A stretch of 64,000 bases of DNA from Paracoccaceae bacterium. GTDB lineage: Bacteria; Pseudomonadota; Alphaproteobacteria; Rhodobacterales; Rhodobacteraceae. The first letter of the stretch is position 1, and each line of letters begins with the position of its first letter. The stretch is from assembly GCA_020628545.1 (NCBI GenBank), contig JAHDEX010000010.1, forward strand, positions 22,389 through 86,388. The letters are read 5' to 3'. The notes under the pieces were generated by a model, which made no database searches, was not told the origin of the DNA, and saw nothing but the letters and a program-made list of their open reading frames with translations. The translations under genes and the position numbers were made by a program. Shown one piece after another: positions 55,251-64,000 of this stretch.

Positions 55251-55262
55251 GATCTGCGTCAA
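55249..55262 (+). promoter_or_regulatory. FNR/FnrL-like box upstream of hemA
   Basis: TTGAT-CTGC-GTCAA matches TTGAT-N4-ATCAA with one mismatch. It lies 155 bp before the hemA start. In Rhodobacter sphaeroides hemA is under FnrL control through such a site, so oxygen regulation is likely here. Confidence 0.6.
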
Positions 55263-55417
55263 AGTTTCCAAAACACAGCATCAATAATGTCTTTTTGATC
55301 GATGCGGCCAAAGGGCACACACCTTTGCGTGTTGATGCGCCCGAAATGGGACTATATGAGACCTAGAATGCTTCTAAGCTGCCTTGCATAGAGGCCTCCG
55401 AGACAGAGGATCGCCCG

Positions 55418-56641
55418 GTGGACTATAACGCCAAGCTCGATAACGCCATTGCCCGACTGCACGACGAAGGACGGTACCGCACGTTTATTGATATTGAGCG
55501 AACCCGCGGTCAGTTTCCCCATGCCGTTTGGAACAAGCCAGATGGCACGACCGCGCCGGTGACGGTGTGGTGCGGCAATGACTACCTCGGCATGGGCCAA
55601 AACCCGATTGTAGTTGACGCCATGCACGAAGCGCTCGATGCGACCGGCGCGGGGTCGGGCGGGACACGCAATATTTCGGGCACGACTGTGTACCACAATC
55701 AGTTGGAAGCAGAGCTCGCGGATCTTCATCGCAAAGAAGCAGCGTTGCTGTTCACGTCCGCCTACATCGCTAATGATGCGACGCTTTCCACACTGCCGAA
55801 GCTTTTTCCAGGCCTCATCATCTATTCGGATGAATTGAACCACGCCTCCATGATTGAGGGCGTTCGCCGCAATGGCGGCGCGAAGCGTATCTTCCGTCAC
55901 AACGACATCGCGCACCTGCGCGAGTTGTTGGAAGCCGACGACCCAACCACGCCCAAGCTCATCGCGTTTGAATCAGTCTATTCGATGGACGGCGATTTTG
56001 GTCCGATTCGTGAGATCTGCGATCTGGCGGATGAATTTGGCGCATTGACCTACATCGATGAAGTCCACGCGGTTGGAATGTATGGCTGTCGTGGGGCAGG
56101 GGTTGCTGAGCGCGACGGTCTAATGGGCCGTATCGACATCATCAACGGAACGCTTGCAAAGGCATACGGCGTGATGGGAGGCTATATCGCAGCAAGTGCG
56201 CGAATGTGCGATGCGATCCGATCCTACGCCCCTGGGTTCATTTTCACGACGTCACTTCCACCTGCGGTTGCAGCTGGAGCGGCCGCGTCTGTTTCCCATT
56301 TGAAGACAAACCAGGCGCTCCGCGACGCCCATCAGACCCAAGCTAAGGTCTTGAAAACACGTCTGAAGGGGCTTGGCTTGCCGATTATCGACCATGGGTC
56401 ACATATTGTGCCCTTGATCGTTGGTGACCCGGTCCACACAAAAATGATGTCTGACATGCTCTTAGAAGATCATGGCGTCTATGTGCAGCCGATCAACTTC
56501 CCCACAGTCCCACGCGGTACAGAACGTTTGCGGTTCACCCCGTCGCCCGTTCACGGGCCCGGAGAGATGAATGCGCTTGTTTCCGCTTTGGACACATTAT
56601 GGAGCCATTGTGCGCTAAATCGCGCCGAATTGGCGGGCTAA
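55418..56641 (+). CDS. hemA: 5-aminolevulinate synthase (C4 pathway)
   Basis: Product of 407 residues, starting at GTG 55418 (AGAGGA upstream). PLP enzyme joining glycine and succinyl-CoA, the first step of alphaproteobacterial haem and B12 synthesis. '[20 protein letters not shown]' glycine-rich loop, '[13 protein letters not shown]' PLP-binding Asp and His, Schiff-base Lys in '[14 protein letters not shown]'. Full length. Upstream FNR-like box points to oxygen control. Confidence 0.96.
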   Translation: MDYNAKLDNAIARLHDEGRYRTFIDIERTRGQFPHAVWNKPDGTTAPVTVWCGNDYLGMGQNPIVVDAMHEALDATGAGSGGTRNISGTTVYHNQLEAELADLHRKEAALLFTSAYIANDATLSTLPKLFPGLIIYSDELNHASMIEGVRRNGGAKRIFRHNDIAHLRELLEADDPTTPKLIAFESVYSMDGDFGPIREICDLADEFGALTYIDEVHAVGMYGCRGAGVAERDGLMGRIDIINGTLAKAYGVMGGYIAASARMCDAIRSYAPGFIFTTSLPPAVAAGAAASVSHLKTNQALRDAHQTQAKVLKTRLKGLGLPIIDHGSHIVPLIVGDPVHTKMMSDMLLEDHGVYVQPINFPTVPRGTERLRFTPSPVHGPGEMNALVSALDTLWSHCALNRAELAG

Positions 56642-56761
56642 CCTAACATTAAGTTTGATAAGACATGTTCATCCGCGAGGGTGATGTGTTAAGCATCTGT
56701 AACGGACGAGGAATCGAGACAGGTTTCCGTGCGTTTGGGGACATCGGGCACGGATACGTAT

Positions 56762-58030
56762 ATGCTTGGCAAAGGTTTCAGAAAACATAGCGAGCCGCTT
56801 GATGCGGATCCTGTGGGCTTTGATGCCTTTGAGCTGAAGCTCGGCGACATGATGCGCGGAGAGCGGGCGACAATGGGCAAAAGCCTGTTAGACGTCCAGC
56901 GGGAGCTGCGGATCAAGGCCGCATATATTGCCGCCATCGAAAACTGCGACCCAACCGCGTTTGATACGCCCGGTTTCATCGCTGGATATGTGCGATCCTA
57001 TGCACGTTATTTGAAGATGGACCCGGAGTGGGCGTTTAACACTTTCTGTGAAGAAAGCGGCTTTGCGACCGCGCATGGCATGTCATCGGAAGCGTCTTCG
57101 GCGCGGCCTGCACGCAGTGCAAACCGGGTGCCGCCGGGCAAAGACATTTTTGCATCGGCTGCGACGCCTTTTATTCCTGACCGGGACGCGGTGCTGAGCC
57201 GTATTGAACCAAGCGCGATTGGGTCAATTGCGGTTTTGGTCGCACTGATCGGCGGCTTGGGCTACGGTGGCTGGACGGTCCTGCAAGAGGTGCAGCGCGT
57301 CCAATTCGCGCCTGTCGAACAAACGCCAACAGTGGTGTCAGATATTGATCCGCTGGCGGGTGGGGCGACACTGGCCCCGGTAACTGAAACCGTCGCAGAT
57401 ATTTCTGCGCCGTCTCTTGATGCGCTCGATCGCCTGTATCGCCCGCAAGCGCTGGATGTGCCAGTACTCGTGTCACGCGACGGCCCGATCGCCTCGCTGA
57501 ATGCCAACTCTTTTGGTGCTCTGGTGCCCGATCCTGCCTTGGCGGAAGCCGTCGAATTTGCGGCTGCAGCGGGCAACGTGAATATTCCAAATGGTGGTCA
57601 GGGCGTGGATCCATCCGTGATCGAAGAAGTGATCACAGCAAGCATTCAGGTCCGTGAGGCACCAGCGCCAGCAGTTGAAATGGTGGCGGTACGACCGGCA
57701 TGGGTTCGTGTGCGCGCGGCTGATGGTACGGTCATCTACGAAGCTACAATGCAGGCGGGTGACACCTTCACTGTGCCCCAGACCGAAAACCCCGCCACCT
57801 TGCGGGTCGGCGAAAGTGGTGCGGTCTACTTCGCCGTGAACGGAGTGCACTTCGGGCCAGCCGGTCCGAGCGGCCAGGTCACGTCAAACCTGGCGCTGTC
57901 GGTCGACAACCTGACAGCCAGCTACGAGGTCGCTGATCTTGAGGCCGATAGTGCCCTGGCTGAGGTGGTCCGCGTAGCCCAATTGGAAGCGGTGCCGACG
58001 ATTGTGACAGAACCACCGGCGGCGGAATAA
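56762..58030 (+). CDS. RodZ-like HTH/DUF4115 protein
   Basis: Product of 422 residues (or 433 from ATG 56729). N-terminal HTH_25 domain ('MGKSLLDVQRELRIKAAYIA', 'FIAGYVRSYARYLKMDPE'), one membrane helix at about 150-172 ('SIAVLVALIGGLGYGGWTVL'), a disordered Pro/Val-rich periplasmic linker, and a C-terminal DUF4115 beta-sandwich ('VRPAWVRVRAADGTVIYEAT', 'YFAVNGVHFGPAGPSG'). RodZ proteins link MreB to the cell-shape machinery. Confidence 0.87.
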   Translation: MLGKGFRKHSEPLDADPVGFDAFELKLGDMMRGERATMGKSLLDVQRELRIKAAYIAAIENCDPTAFDTPGFIAGYVRSYARYLKMDPEWAFNTFCEESGFATAHGMSSEASSARPARSANRVPPGKDIFASAATPFIPDRDAVLSRIEPSAIGSIAVLVALIGGLGYGGWTVLQEVQRVQFAPVEQTPTVVSDIDPLAGGATLAPVTETVADISAPSLDALDRLYRPQALDVPVLVSRDGPIASLNANSFGALVPDPALAEAVEFAAAAGNVNIPNGGQGVDPSVIEEVITASIQVREAPAPAVEMVAVRPAWVRVRAADGTVIYEATMQAGDTFTVPQTENPATLRVGESGAVYFAVNGVHFGPAGPSGQVTSNLALSVDNLTASYEVADLEADSALAEVVRVAQLEAVPTIVTEPPAAE

Positions 58031-58069
58031 ACTTCACCGCCCTTTACGCTCCCTGTCGATAAGATGGAA

Positions 58070-58810
58070 CTATCCGTCCTGCGACCGGACAGCGTCGACA
58101 ATCTGTTCCATCTGGGCGAGCGGCACATACCCACGGACCATCTGATCCTCAAACACGAATGACGGCGTGCCGGAAATGGACAGCTTCTGCGCCAGAAGGC
58201 GGTTTTCGTAGATAACGTCGCTGACTTCGTCAGACTCCATCTTTTCAATCAATGCATCATGATCGAACCCGAAGGCCGTCGAAACGCGCGACAGGTTGGC
58301 TTCCGTAATGTCGCCTTGGAACTCCATCAGAGTGTTGTGAACATCATAATAAGCCTCATCGCCAGCGAGCAGTTGCACCGCAATGGCGTAACGCGAGGCA
58401 AGAACACTTGCCTCACCGAGGATTGGAAACTCTTTGATCACATACCGAATGTTCGCGTCGCCATTGATCAGGGCCGCGACTTCCGGATGGGCGCGTTTGC
58501 AGTAGCCGCAGCGATAATCAAGGAACTCGACTACGGTGATGTCGCCATCAGGGTTTCCGCCAACGAATGATGACGGCGTGTTGAATAAAGCATCCGAGTT
58601 GGCGGCAACCAGTTCTACGTCTCTTTGACGCGCTTCTTCAGCTTGCCGGGCTTCAAGAAGGTTGATGGCCTCAACGATCACATCCGGATTGTCCAGTAGA
58701 TAGGCGCGCACTTCGGCACGAAACGCTTCTCGCTCCGCATCCGTCATGTCCTGTGCAACAAGCGGGCTGGCCAAAGTAGACAGTGTCGCGATCAGTGCTG
58801 GGAATTTCAT
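58070..58810 (-). CDS. DsbA-family thiol oxidoreductase
   Basis: Product of 246 residues. Signal peptide (MKFPALIATLSTLASPLVAQ), a helical N-terminal ScsC/Com1-type trimer or linker region (about 22-85), then a thioredoxin fold with CGYC in 'VVEFLDYRCGYCKRAHPE' and cis-Pro in 'ISGTPSFVFEDQ'. Periplasmic disulfide oxidase or isomerase. Gly-Tyr between the cysteines matches Com1/BdbD-like proteins rather than E. coli DsbA (CPHC). Confidence 0.88.
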   Translation of the reverse strand: MKFPALIATLSTLASPLVAQDMTDAEREAFRAEVRAYLLDNPDVIVEAINLLEARQAEEARQRDVELVAANSDALFNTPSSFVGGNPDGDITVVEFLDYRCGYCKRAHPEVAALINGDANIRYVIKEFPILGEASVLASRYAIAVQLLAGDEAYYDVHNTLMEFQGDITEANLSRVSTAFGFDHDALIEKMESDEVSDVIYENRLLAQKLSISGTPSFVFEDQMVRGYVPLAQMEQIVDAVRSQDG

Positions 58811-58887
58811 CAAGTTTCTCCGGCGGCGCGCCATTGACGCCAGTTAGGCGCATCGGCACAAGTCGGATGGAGTATAGAGGGCAGCGG

Positions 58888-60027
58888 ATGCGTCATTCAA
58901 GTCGTGGTATTGTCGATCCATTTATTGTGATGGATGTCATGGAAGCCGCGCGGCAGGCGGAAGCTGCAGGGCGCAACATTATTCACATGGAGGTTGGGCA
59001 GCCGGGCACTGGTGCGCCATCGGCCGCAAAGGCCAAACTTGTGGCCGAGATGGACGCGCCTCTTGGCTACACAGTCGGGCTAGGGTTGCCTGAACTGCGC
59101 GCGCGGATCGCACGGCACTATGGCGAGTGGTACAACGTTGATCTTGCACCATCCCGCGTCGTGGTGACATCGGGCGCATCCGGGGCATTTCTCCTTGCAT
59201 TCTCAGCGTTGTTCGACAACGCCGCGCGCGTCGGACTTGGGACACCCTGTTATCCCTCGTATCGCCAGATATTAAAGGCGGTGGGTCTTAAAGCTGTCGA
59301 TATTCCTACGACACTGGAAGAGCGTTTTCAGCCGCAACCGACATGTTTCAAGCGTCATGACCTTGACGGACTGATTGTCGCCTCCCCAGCGAATCCGACC
59401 GGCACGATGTTGTCCAAATCGGAATTGAGCGCTTTGGCCAGAGCATGCGACGACCAAAAGGCGGCCTTAATCTCGGATGAGATCTACCATGGCATCGGCT
59501 ATGACACGCGCGCAGTGTCAGCGCTTGAAGTCACAGACGACGTTTATGTCGTGAATTCGTTCTCAAAGTACTTCTCCATGACCGGTTGGCGGGTGGGCTG
59601 GATGGTCGTGCCGGAAGATCACGTGCGGCTGGTCGAGCGACTAGCCCAGAACATGTTCATTTGCGCGCCACACGCGTCGCAGCGACTTGCTTTACATGCT
59701 TTTGATTGCGTGGACGAGTTAGAGTCCAATTGCGCCGTCTACAGCGCGAACCGTGACCTGATGATTGAAGGTCTAAAAGCTGCCGGTTTCACCAAATTTG
59801 CAACGCCCGATGGGGCTTTCTACGTCTACGTAGATGTCTCGGATTATACGGACGACGCGCTGCAATTCGCCAAGGACATTCTTGATCAGGCTGGCGTTGC
59901 CGTCACGCCTGGCTTGGACTTTGATCCAGAGCGGGGGGCAGGCTGGCTGCGGTTCTCCTATGCGCGTGCCACTGCAGATATTGAGGAAGGTCTCAGGCGG
60001 CTATCCGCTTTCATGGCTTCGCGCTGA
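58888..60027 (+). CDS. PLP aminotransferase class I/II
   Basis: Product of 379 residues from MRHSSRGIVDPFI. 'HMEVGQPGTGAPS' N-terminal substrate loop, 'VASPANPTGTMLS' with the PLP Asn, 'LISDEIYHGIGYD', Schiff-base Lys in 'VNSFSKYFSMTGWRVGW', and 'WLRFSYARATADIEE' with the carboxylate-binding Arg. Aspartate-aminotransferase superfamily; exact amino donor not decidable. Confidence 0.9.
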   Translation: MRHSSRGIVDPFIVMDVMEAARQAEAAGRNIIHMEVGQPGTGAPSAAKAKLVAEMDAPLGYTVGLGLPELRARIARHYGEWYNVDLAPSRVVVTSGASGAFLLAFSALFDNAARVGLGTPCYPSYRQILKAVGLKAVDIPTTLEERFQPQPTCFKRHDLDGLIVASPANPTGTMLSKSELSALARACDDQKAALISDEIYHGIGYDTRAVSALEVTDDVYVVNSFSKYFSMTGWRVGWMVVPEDHVRLVERLAQNMFICAPHASQRLALHAFDCVDELESNCAVYSANRDLMIEGLKAAGFTKFATPDGAFYVYVDVSDYTDDALQFAKDILDQAGVAVTPGLDFDPERGAGWLRFSYARATADIEEGLRRLSAFMASR

Positions 60028-60132
60028 AACGAGCTCCTGCGACAGGATGCGCGGCTTTCCCCGCATTCGGCTTTTGACCAGGTCAGGGCAGCCGCGTATA
60101 AGGGCTCAACATCCGAACAAGGATACTCAGGC

Positions 60133-62643
60133 GTGTTGCGTTTCATTTTTTCATTCTTTGGCGGCATCTTTTCGATGATCACGCTGGGCTTCGCCATGTT
60201 GGCCTTGTCCATCGGCGCTGTGTTTTTTCTCTATGGGCGTGACCTGCCAACTTATGAGACTTTGGCGCAGTATTCGCCAAAGACGATCAGTCGTATCTAT
60301 TCCTCAGAAGGCCAGATCATCGACGAATTCGCTACAGAGCGTCGATTGTTCACCCCCGCAGAGGAAATTCCTGATCTTGTAAAACAGGCCTTCATTTCGG
60401 CGGAAGACAAGAACTTCTATCAACACCAAGGGTTCGACGCGCGCGGTATGGCAGCGGCCCTCGTTGAGGCTGTTCAGTCGCGTGGAGAGGATTTGCGTGG
60501 TGCATCCACGATCACTCAGCAGGTGATGAAAAACTTCCTGCTTGATGGGTCACGCACAGCAGAGCGGAAGATCAAGGAATTGATCTTGGCTTATCGGATC
60601 GACGGGGCGATGCCTAAGGAGCAGATCCTTGAGCTGTACCTTAACGAGATTTTCCTTGGGCAGAACAGTTTTGGGGTGACCGCCGCAGCGTTAACCTACT
60701 TCAACAAGCCGTTGTCGCTTTTGACACCGGGGGAGGCGGCGTATCTTGCGTCCTTGCCAAAATCGCCCTCCAACCGTCACCCGGTCCGCAACCGCGACAC
60801 CGCTGTTTTCTGGCGCAACAACACGCTGCGCGAAATGTATGAGAACGGGTATATTGACGAAGCGACGTATCAAGCAGAACGCGAAGCGCCGCTTCTGTCG
60901 GTACAAGGTGGGGACTACGACAGTTTCCGGGCAAAACTTCCCCCCCGCAACTACTTTACCGACGAAATTCGGCGCCAGTTGAGCCAGAACTTTGGCGAGG
61001 AAGAATTCTTCTCTGGTGGCTTGTCGATCCGTGCCACAGTTGATGAGAACCTTCAGAAAGTCGCGGCGGAATCGCTGCAACAGTCGCTGGAGCAGTTTGA
61101 CAGAGAGCAGGGAATTTGGCGCGGTACTGGCGAAACCCTCCCGGAAGAGGCGCTGGTGGATGAGACGACGTGGCGTACTGCGTTGGCAGAAGTTCGCGTC
61201 GCGCGCGACATTTTTCTGGAAAGCCGATGGTATCCGGCAGTCATTCTCGACGTCGCGGAAAACACGCTGACCATCGGGATCGAAGACATTCCTCAGACAG
61301 AGGGCGAACCGCAGGTCGTACCACGCGAGGACATCCAGTGGATGCGCGGGGACTTCTTTGAGAACTTCGCGCGCGGTGATGTTGTGCATGTGAGACGCCG
61401 CACTGAAGGTGGTGAGTTCATTCGCTGGACATTACGTCAGGTTCCTGAAGTTCAGGGTGCCTTCATGGCGATGGACGTCAACACTGGTCGGGTGCTGGCG
61501 ATGCAAGGTGGGTTCTCCTACCAGCACTCCGTTTTCAACCGCGCCACACAGGCGCGCCGCCAACCTGGGTCTGCGTTCAAACCGTTTGTTTACGCTGCAG
61601 CGCTCGATAGCGGCTATTCTCCGGCCACTGTGGTGGTTGACGCGCCGATTGAGATCAACACGCCGCAGGGCATCTGGCGCCCCAAGAACGCGTCGAACCG
61701 TTTCTACGGCCCAACACCGCTGCGAACCGGCATTGAGCAGTCGCGGAACCTTATGACTGTGAGATTGGCGCAAGAGGTTGGCATGACGACCGTCTCGCAA
61801 TACGCAGAGCGTTTTGGTGTCTATGACAGCATGAACCGCGTCTTGGCCGCGTCATTGGGGTCGGATGAGACGACGTTGTTCCGCCTCGTCGCAGCATACG
61901 CGATGTTCGCCAATGGCGGCGAGCGGGTCGAACCCACACTGGTCGACCGCGTGCAAGACCGTTTTGGAAACACCGTTTACCGCCATGACCAACGCAAATG
62001 CGTGAATTGTACCGGGTACGAGCTTGCCGTTGGAGAGGCACCACGCGTTGTATCCAACCGCGAACGAGTGATGAATGAGATTACTGCCTATCAGCTGACC
62101 TCAATGATGCAGGGTGTTGTAGATCGCGGCACCGCCAAATCCTCCGTGAACCAAAATGTTCCGATTGCAGGCAAGACGGGGACAACGAACGACTCCAAGG
62201 ACGTCTGGTTCGTGGGCTTCTCAAGCAACATCGTTGCCGGTTGCTTTATCGGCTATGACACGCCGCGCAGCATGGACGGCGCATCAGGCGGCGGGACATG
62301 TGGCCCGGTGTTCAACAGATTCATGACCGACGCGGTTGAACAATTTGGGGGCGGGGCATTCCGCGCGCCACAGGATTGCCAGTTCATACGCATTGATCGC
62401 TACTCCGGCGCCCGTCTGCCAGACACAGCATCAGGTGAAAACGTGATCAGCGAATGCTTCCGTGCTGGTGAAGAGCCGCTCTTTGGGATCACTTTCGACG
62501 GTGGTTTCAGTGTCTCGGCTAACTTGCCGCTGTTCGAAGAAGTGCCGCAATCTGCGCGTCAGGTGACAACCTCGACGGGGAGCACTGCGACAGTCGGTCC
62601 AAAGGCCAGTTTCGGGACACTGTCGTCCGGTGGTCTTTACTGA
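60133..62643 (+). CDS. mrcA: Bifunctional penicillin-binding protein 1A
   Basis: Product of 836 residues starting at GTG 60133 (AAGGA upstream). N-terminal membrane anchor (about 3-35), GT51 glycosyltransferase with 'FISAEDKNFYQHQGFD' and 'RGASTITQQVMKNFLL', an OB-like linker domain, and transpeptidase with SxxK in 'PGSAFKPFVYA', SRN in 'EQSRNLMT' and KTGT in 'IAGKTGTTNDSKDVWF'. Builds and cross-links peptidoglycan at the periplasmic face. Confidence 0.95.
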   Translation: MLRFIFSFFGGIFSMITLGFAMLALSIGAVFFLYGRDLPTYETLAQYSPKTISRIYSSEGQIIDEFATERRLFTPAEEIPDLVKQAFISAEDKNFYQHQGFDARGMAAALVEAVQSRGEDLRGASTITQQVMKNFLLDGSRTAERKIKELILAYRIDGAMPKEQILELYLNEIFLGQNSFGVTAAALTYFNKPLSLLTPGEAAYLASLPKSPSNRHPVRNRDTAVFWRNNTLREMYENGYIDEATYQAEREAPLLSVQGGDYDSFRAKLPPRNYFTDEIRRQLSQNFGEEEFFSGGLSIRATVDENLQKVAAESLQQSLEQFDREQGIWRGTGETLPEEALVDETTWRTALAEVRVARDIFLESRWYPAVILDVAENTLTIGIEDIPQTEGEPQVVPREDIQWMRGDFFENFARGDVVHVRRRTEGGEFIRWTLRQVPEVQGAFMAMDVNTGRVLAMQGGFSYQHSVFNRATQARRQPGSAFKPFVYAAALDSGYSPATVVVDAPIEINTPQGIWRPKNASNRFYGPTPLRTGIEQSRNLMTVRLAQEVGMTTVSQYAERFGVYDSMNRVLAASLGSDETTLFRLVAAYAMFANGGERVEPTLVDRVQDRFGNTVYRHDQRKCVNCTGYELAVGEAPRVVSNRERVMNEITAYQLTSMMQGVVDRGTAKSSVNQNVPIAGKTGTTNDSKDVWFVGFSSNIVAGCFIGYDTPRSMDGASGGGTCGPVFNRFMTDAVEQFGGGAFRAPQDCQFIRIDRYSGARLPDTASGENVISECFRAGEEPLFGITFDGGFSVSANLPLFEEVPQSARQVTTSTGSTATVGPKASFGTLSSGGLY

Positions 62644-62772
62644 TGTAGGCCGCGTGACATAATCACGCTAACTGCCCGTATTGGCGACGATCTTTGCGGC
62701 GCTCTAGCTTGCCCGCTTCGCGCGTGCGGGCTATCACCTCACAACAACGAAGCTTCATCAGCGGACGATCGC
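62644..62772 (+). other. PBP1A-prfB intergenic region with two hairpins
   Basis: GCGTGA-CATAA-TCACGC (62652-62668) and GCCCGC...GCGGGC (about 62711-62731) are short perfect stems without T-runs. They probably affect 3' end formation of the PBP gene and the prfB leader. Confidence 0.4.
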
Positions 62773-63900
62773 ATGCGCGCCGAGACACAAAATACTGTTG
62801 CCGAGATTGAGAAGTCCCTGGCGCTACTGGCGCAGCGGATGGACTATGAAACGGCTGCGCATCGCATGGAAGAATTCAACGCCCGTGTCGAAGACCCCAA
62901 TTTGTGGGATGACCCAACGGCTGCACAAAAGCTCATGCGCGAACGCCAGTCGCTTGATGACGCAATCAAGACCTATGAGGGCCTGAAGCAAGATCTGAGC
63001 GATCAGGTCGAACTCATTGAGCTTGGCGAGATGGAAGAAGACGCAGAGGTTGTCTCGGAAGCAGAAGCAGCCATCGAAACCTTGAAGGAAACTGCTGCGA
63101 AGAAAGAACTGGAGGCATTGCTGAACGGCGAGGCCGACAGCAACGATACCTTCCTTGAGATTAACGCCGGCGCCGGTGGCACAGAAAGTTGCGATTGGGC
63201 TGCGATGCTCGCGCGGATGTATGTCCGCTGGGCTGAAAAGAAGGGCTACAAGGTCGAATTGCAGTCCACATCACCCGGTGAAGAGGCGGGGATCAAATCT
63301 GCCGCTTACAAAATCAGCGGGCATAACGCCTATGGTTGGTTGAAGTCAGAGAGTGGCGTGCACCGTCTGGTCCGGATTTCACCCTTCGACAGTGCCGCCA
63401 AGCGTCACACGTCGTTCACGTCGGTGAAGGTTTACCCCGTGGTCGACGATAATATCGAGATCGAGGTGAACCCCTCGGACATCCGCGTTGATACCTACCG
63501 GTCATCCGGGTCAGGGGGGCAACACGTCAACACGACGGACTCGGCTGTCCGGATCACCCACCATCCGACCGGGATTGTGGTAACCTCCTCGGAGAAGTCG
63601 CAACACCAGAACCGCGATATCGCCATGAAGGCCCTGAAGTCGCGGCTGTATCAGATGGAATTGGACAAACGATCCGCGCTCGTGAACGAAGCGCATGAAA
63701 GCGCTGGCGACGCAGGGTGGGGCAACCAGATTAGGTCGTATGTTCTGCAGCCCTATCAAATGGTCAAAGACCTGCGCACCCGGCATGAAACCTCCGATAC
63801 GCAAGGGGTGCTGGATGGCGACCTTGACGGATTTATGGCCGCAACACTAGCGATGGATGTGTCTGGCATGAGCCGGGCGGATGCCACAGCCGAAGACTAA
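62773..63900 (+). CDS. prfB: Peptide chain release factor 2
   Basis: Product of 375 residues. SPF tripeptide ('[15 protein letters not shown]'), which reads UGA/UAA, and GGQ in '[17 protein letters not shown]', which triggers peptide release, are both present. The reading frame is continuous: where E. coli prfB has an internal UGA and +1 frameshift (LRGYLD), this gene reads LAQRMD without a stop, so the autoregulatory frameshift is absent. Confidence 0.96.
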   Translation: MRAETQNTVAEIEKSLALLAQRMDYETAAHRMEEFNARVEDPNLWDDPTAAQKLMRERQSLDDAIKTYEGLKQDLSDQVELIELGEMEEDAEVVSEAEAAIETLKETAAKKELEALLNGEADSNDTFLEINAGAGGTESCDWAAMLARMYVRWAEKKGYKVELQSTSPGEEAGIKSAAYKISGHNAYGWLKSESGVHRLVRISPFDSAAKRHTSFTSVKVYPVVDDNIEIEVNPSDIRVDTYRSSGSGGQHVNTTDSAVRITHHPTGIVVTSSEKSQHQNRDIAMKALKSRLYQMELDKRSALVNEAHESAGDAGWGNQIRSYVLQPYQMVKDLRTRHETSDTQGVLDGDLDGFMAATLAMDVSGMSRADATAED

Positions 63901-63913
63901 GGACATATTGATT

Positions 63914-64000
63914 ATGCATAAGACAGTTCTCTCAACCGTTTCTGCGGTAACACTTTTATCCGCTTGCGGTGGGTCGTCCAATCCATTCGATGGTGGTACT
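63914..64000 (+). CDS. Lipoprotein, 5' part only (runs off the window)
   Basis: 29 codons from ATG 63914 (MHKTVLSTVSAVTLLSACGG and on). A lipoprotein signal peptide with lipobox LLSAC (Cys18) followed by a GGSSNPFDGGT tether, like the two lipoproteins at 38327 and 39564. The rest lies outside the window. A weak ribosome site precedes it. Confidence 0.7.
   Translation, partial: MHKTVLSTVSAVTLLSACGGSSNPFDGGT

Overview
The window is bacterial chromosome, almost certainly from an alphaproteobacterium of the Rhodobacteraceae (Roseobacter group). Pointers are a form II (BMS-type) CO-dehydrogenase-like cluster, a C4-dicarboxylate TRAP transporter with DctB/DctD, the cysG-DUF2849-cysI-cysH-DUF934 sulfur operon with a divergent Lrp gene, 5-aminolevulinate synthase (C4 haem pathway), SBP56, DUF1203 and XdhC proteins. 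Genes are densely packed. I see no phage, insertion sequence, CRISPR array or rRNA operon. There are three tRNA genes: two valine isoacceptors and one aspartate.

Layout: 0-8.4 kb holds a small NTF2-like protein, a DUF2189 membrane protein, dnaB, pyrE, pyrC, a secreted protein of unknown function, an alpha/beta-hydrolase-like protein and glutaryl-CoA dehydrogenase. 8.4-16 kb is the cox-type cluster (coxD, coxE, DUF1203, XdhC family, coxS, coxL, coxM). 16-18 kb has infC, which begins with an ATA codon, and an Ala-rich 22-residue-repeat membrane protein. 18-24.5 kb is the assimilatory sulfur operon, with ferredoxin-NADP reductase and a P-loop kinase downstream and a divergent Lrp regulator. 24.6-33.2 kb has a P450, a B12-binding sensor and dctBD-dctPQM. 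33-42.5 kb has tpiA, a 2-oxoglutarate oxygenase, Fe-S assembly factors (IscA/SufA-like, SufT), SBP56 with a membrane partner, two related lipoproteins, tgt and a membrane protein. 42.7-50.6 kb has lon, an HU-like protein, tRNA-Val(CAC), a three-gene surface-modification cluster (glycosyltransferase, FkbM methyltransferase and a frameshifted HAD-GNAT-SGNH protein) and two single-pass proteins. 50.8-64 kb has a histidine phosphatase, tRNA-Val(TAC), a Tat-exported YHS protein, a Nudix hydrolase, tRNA-Asp, an M20 peptidase, a P460-type cytochrome, hemA with an FNR-like box, a RodZ-like protein, a DsbA-like protein, an aminotransferase, penicillin-binding protein 1A, prfB and the start of a lipoprotein.

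Themes: the cox cluster, DctBD-TRAP and SBP56 fit a marine heterotroph that supplements organic-acid uptake with trace gases and volatile sulfur. The sulfur operon lacks a CysJ flavoprotein but carries its own ferredoxin-NADP reductase, suggesting that reductase feeds sulfite reduction. The most unusual sequence-level observations are the infC ATA start, the P-loop-less DctD, the frameshift in the HAD protein, several strong intergenic hairpins (coxS-coxL, the leader of the gene at 5369, the SBP56 leader) and two families of dispersed intergenic repeats. I do not find a convincing wholly new multigene system. The nearest candidates are SBP56 plus its adjacent membrane protein, the HAD/FkbM/glycosyltransferase cluster and the nucleophile-less hydrolase-like family.
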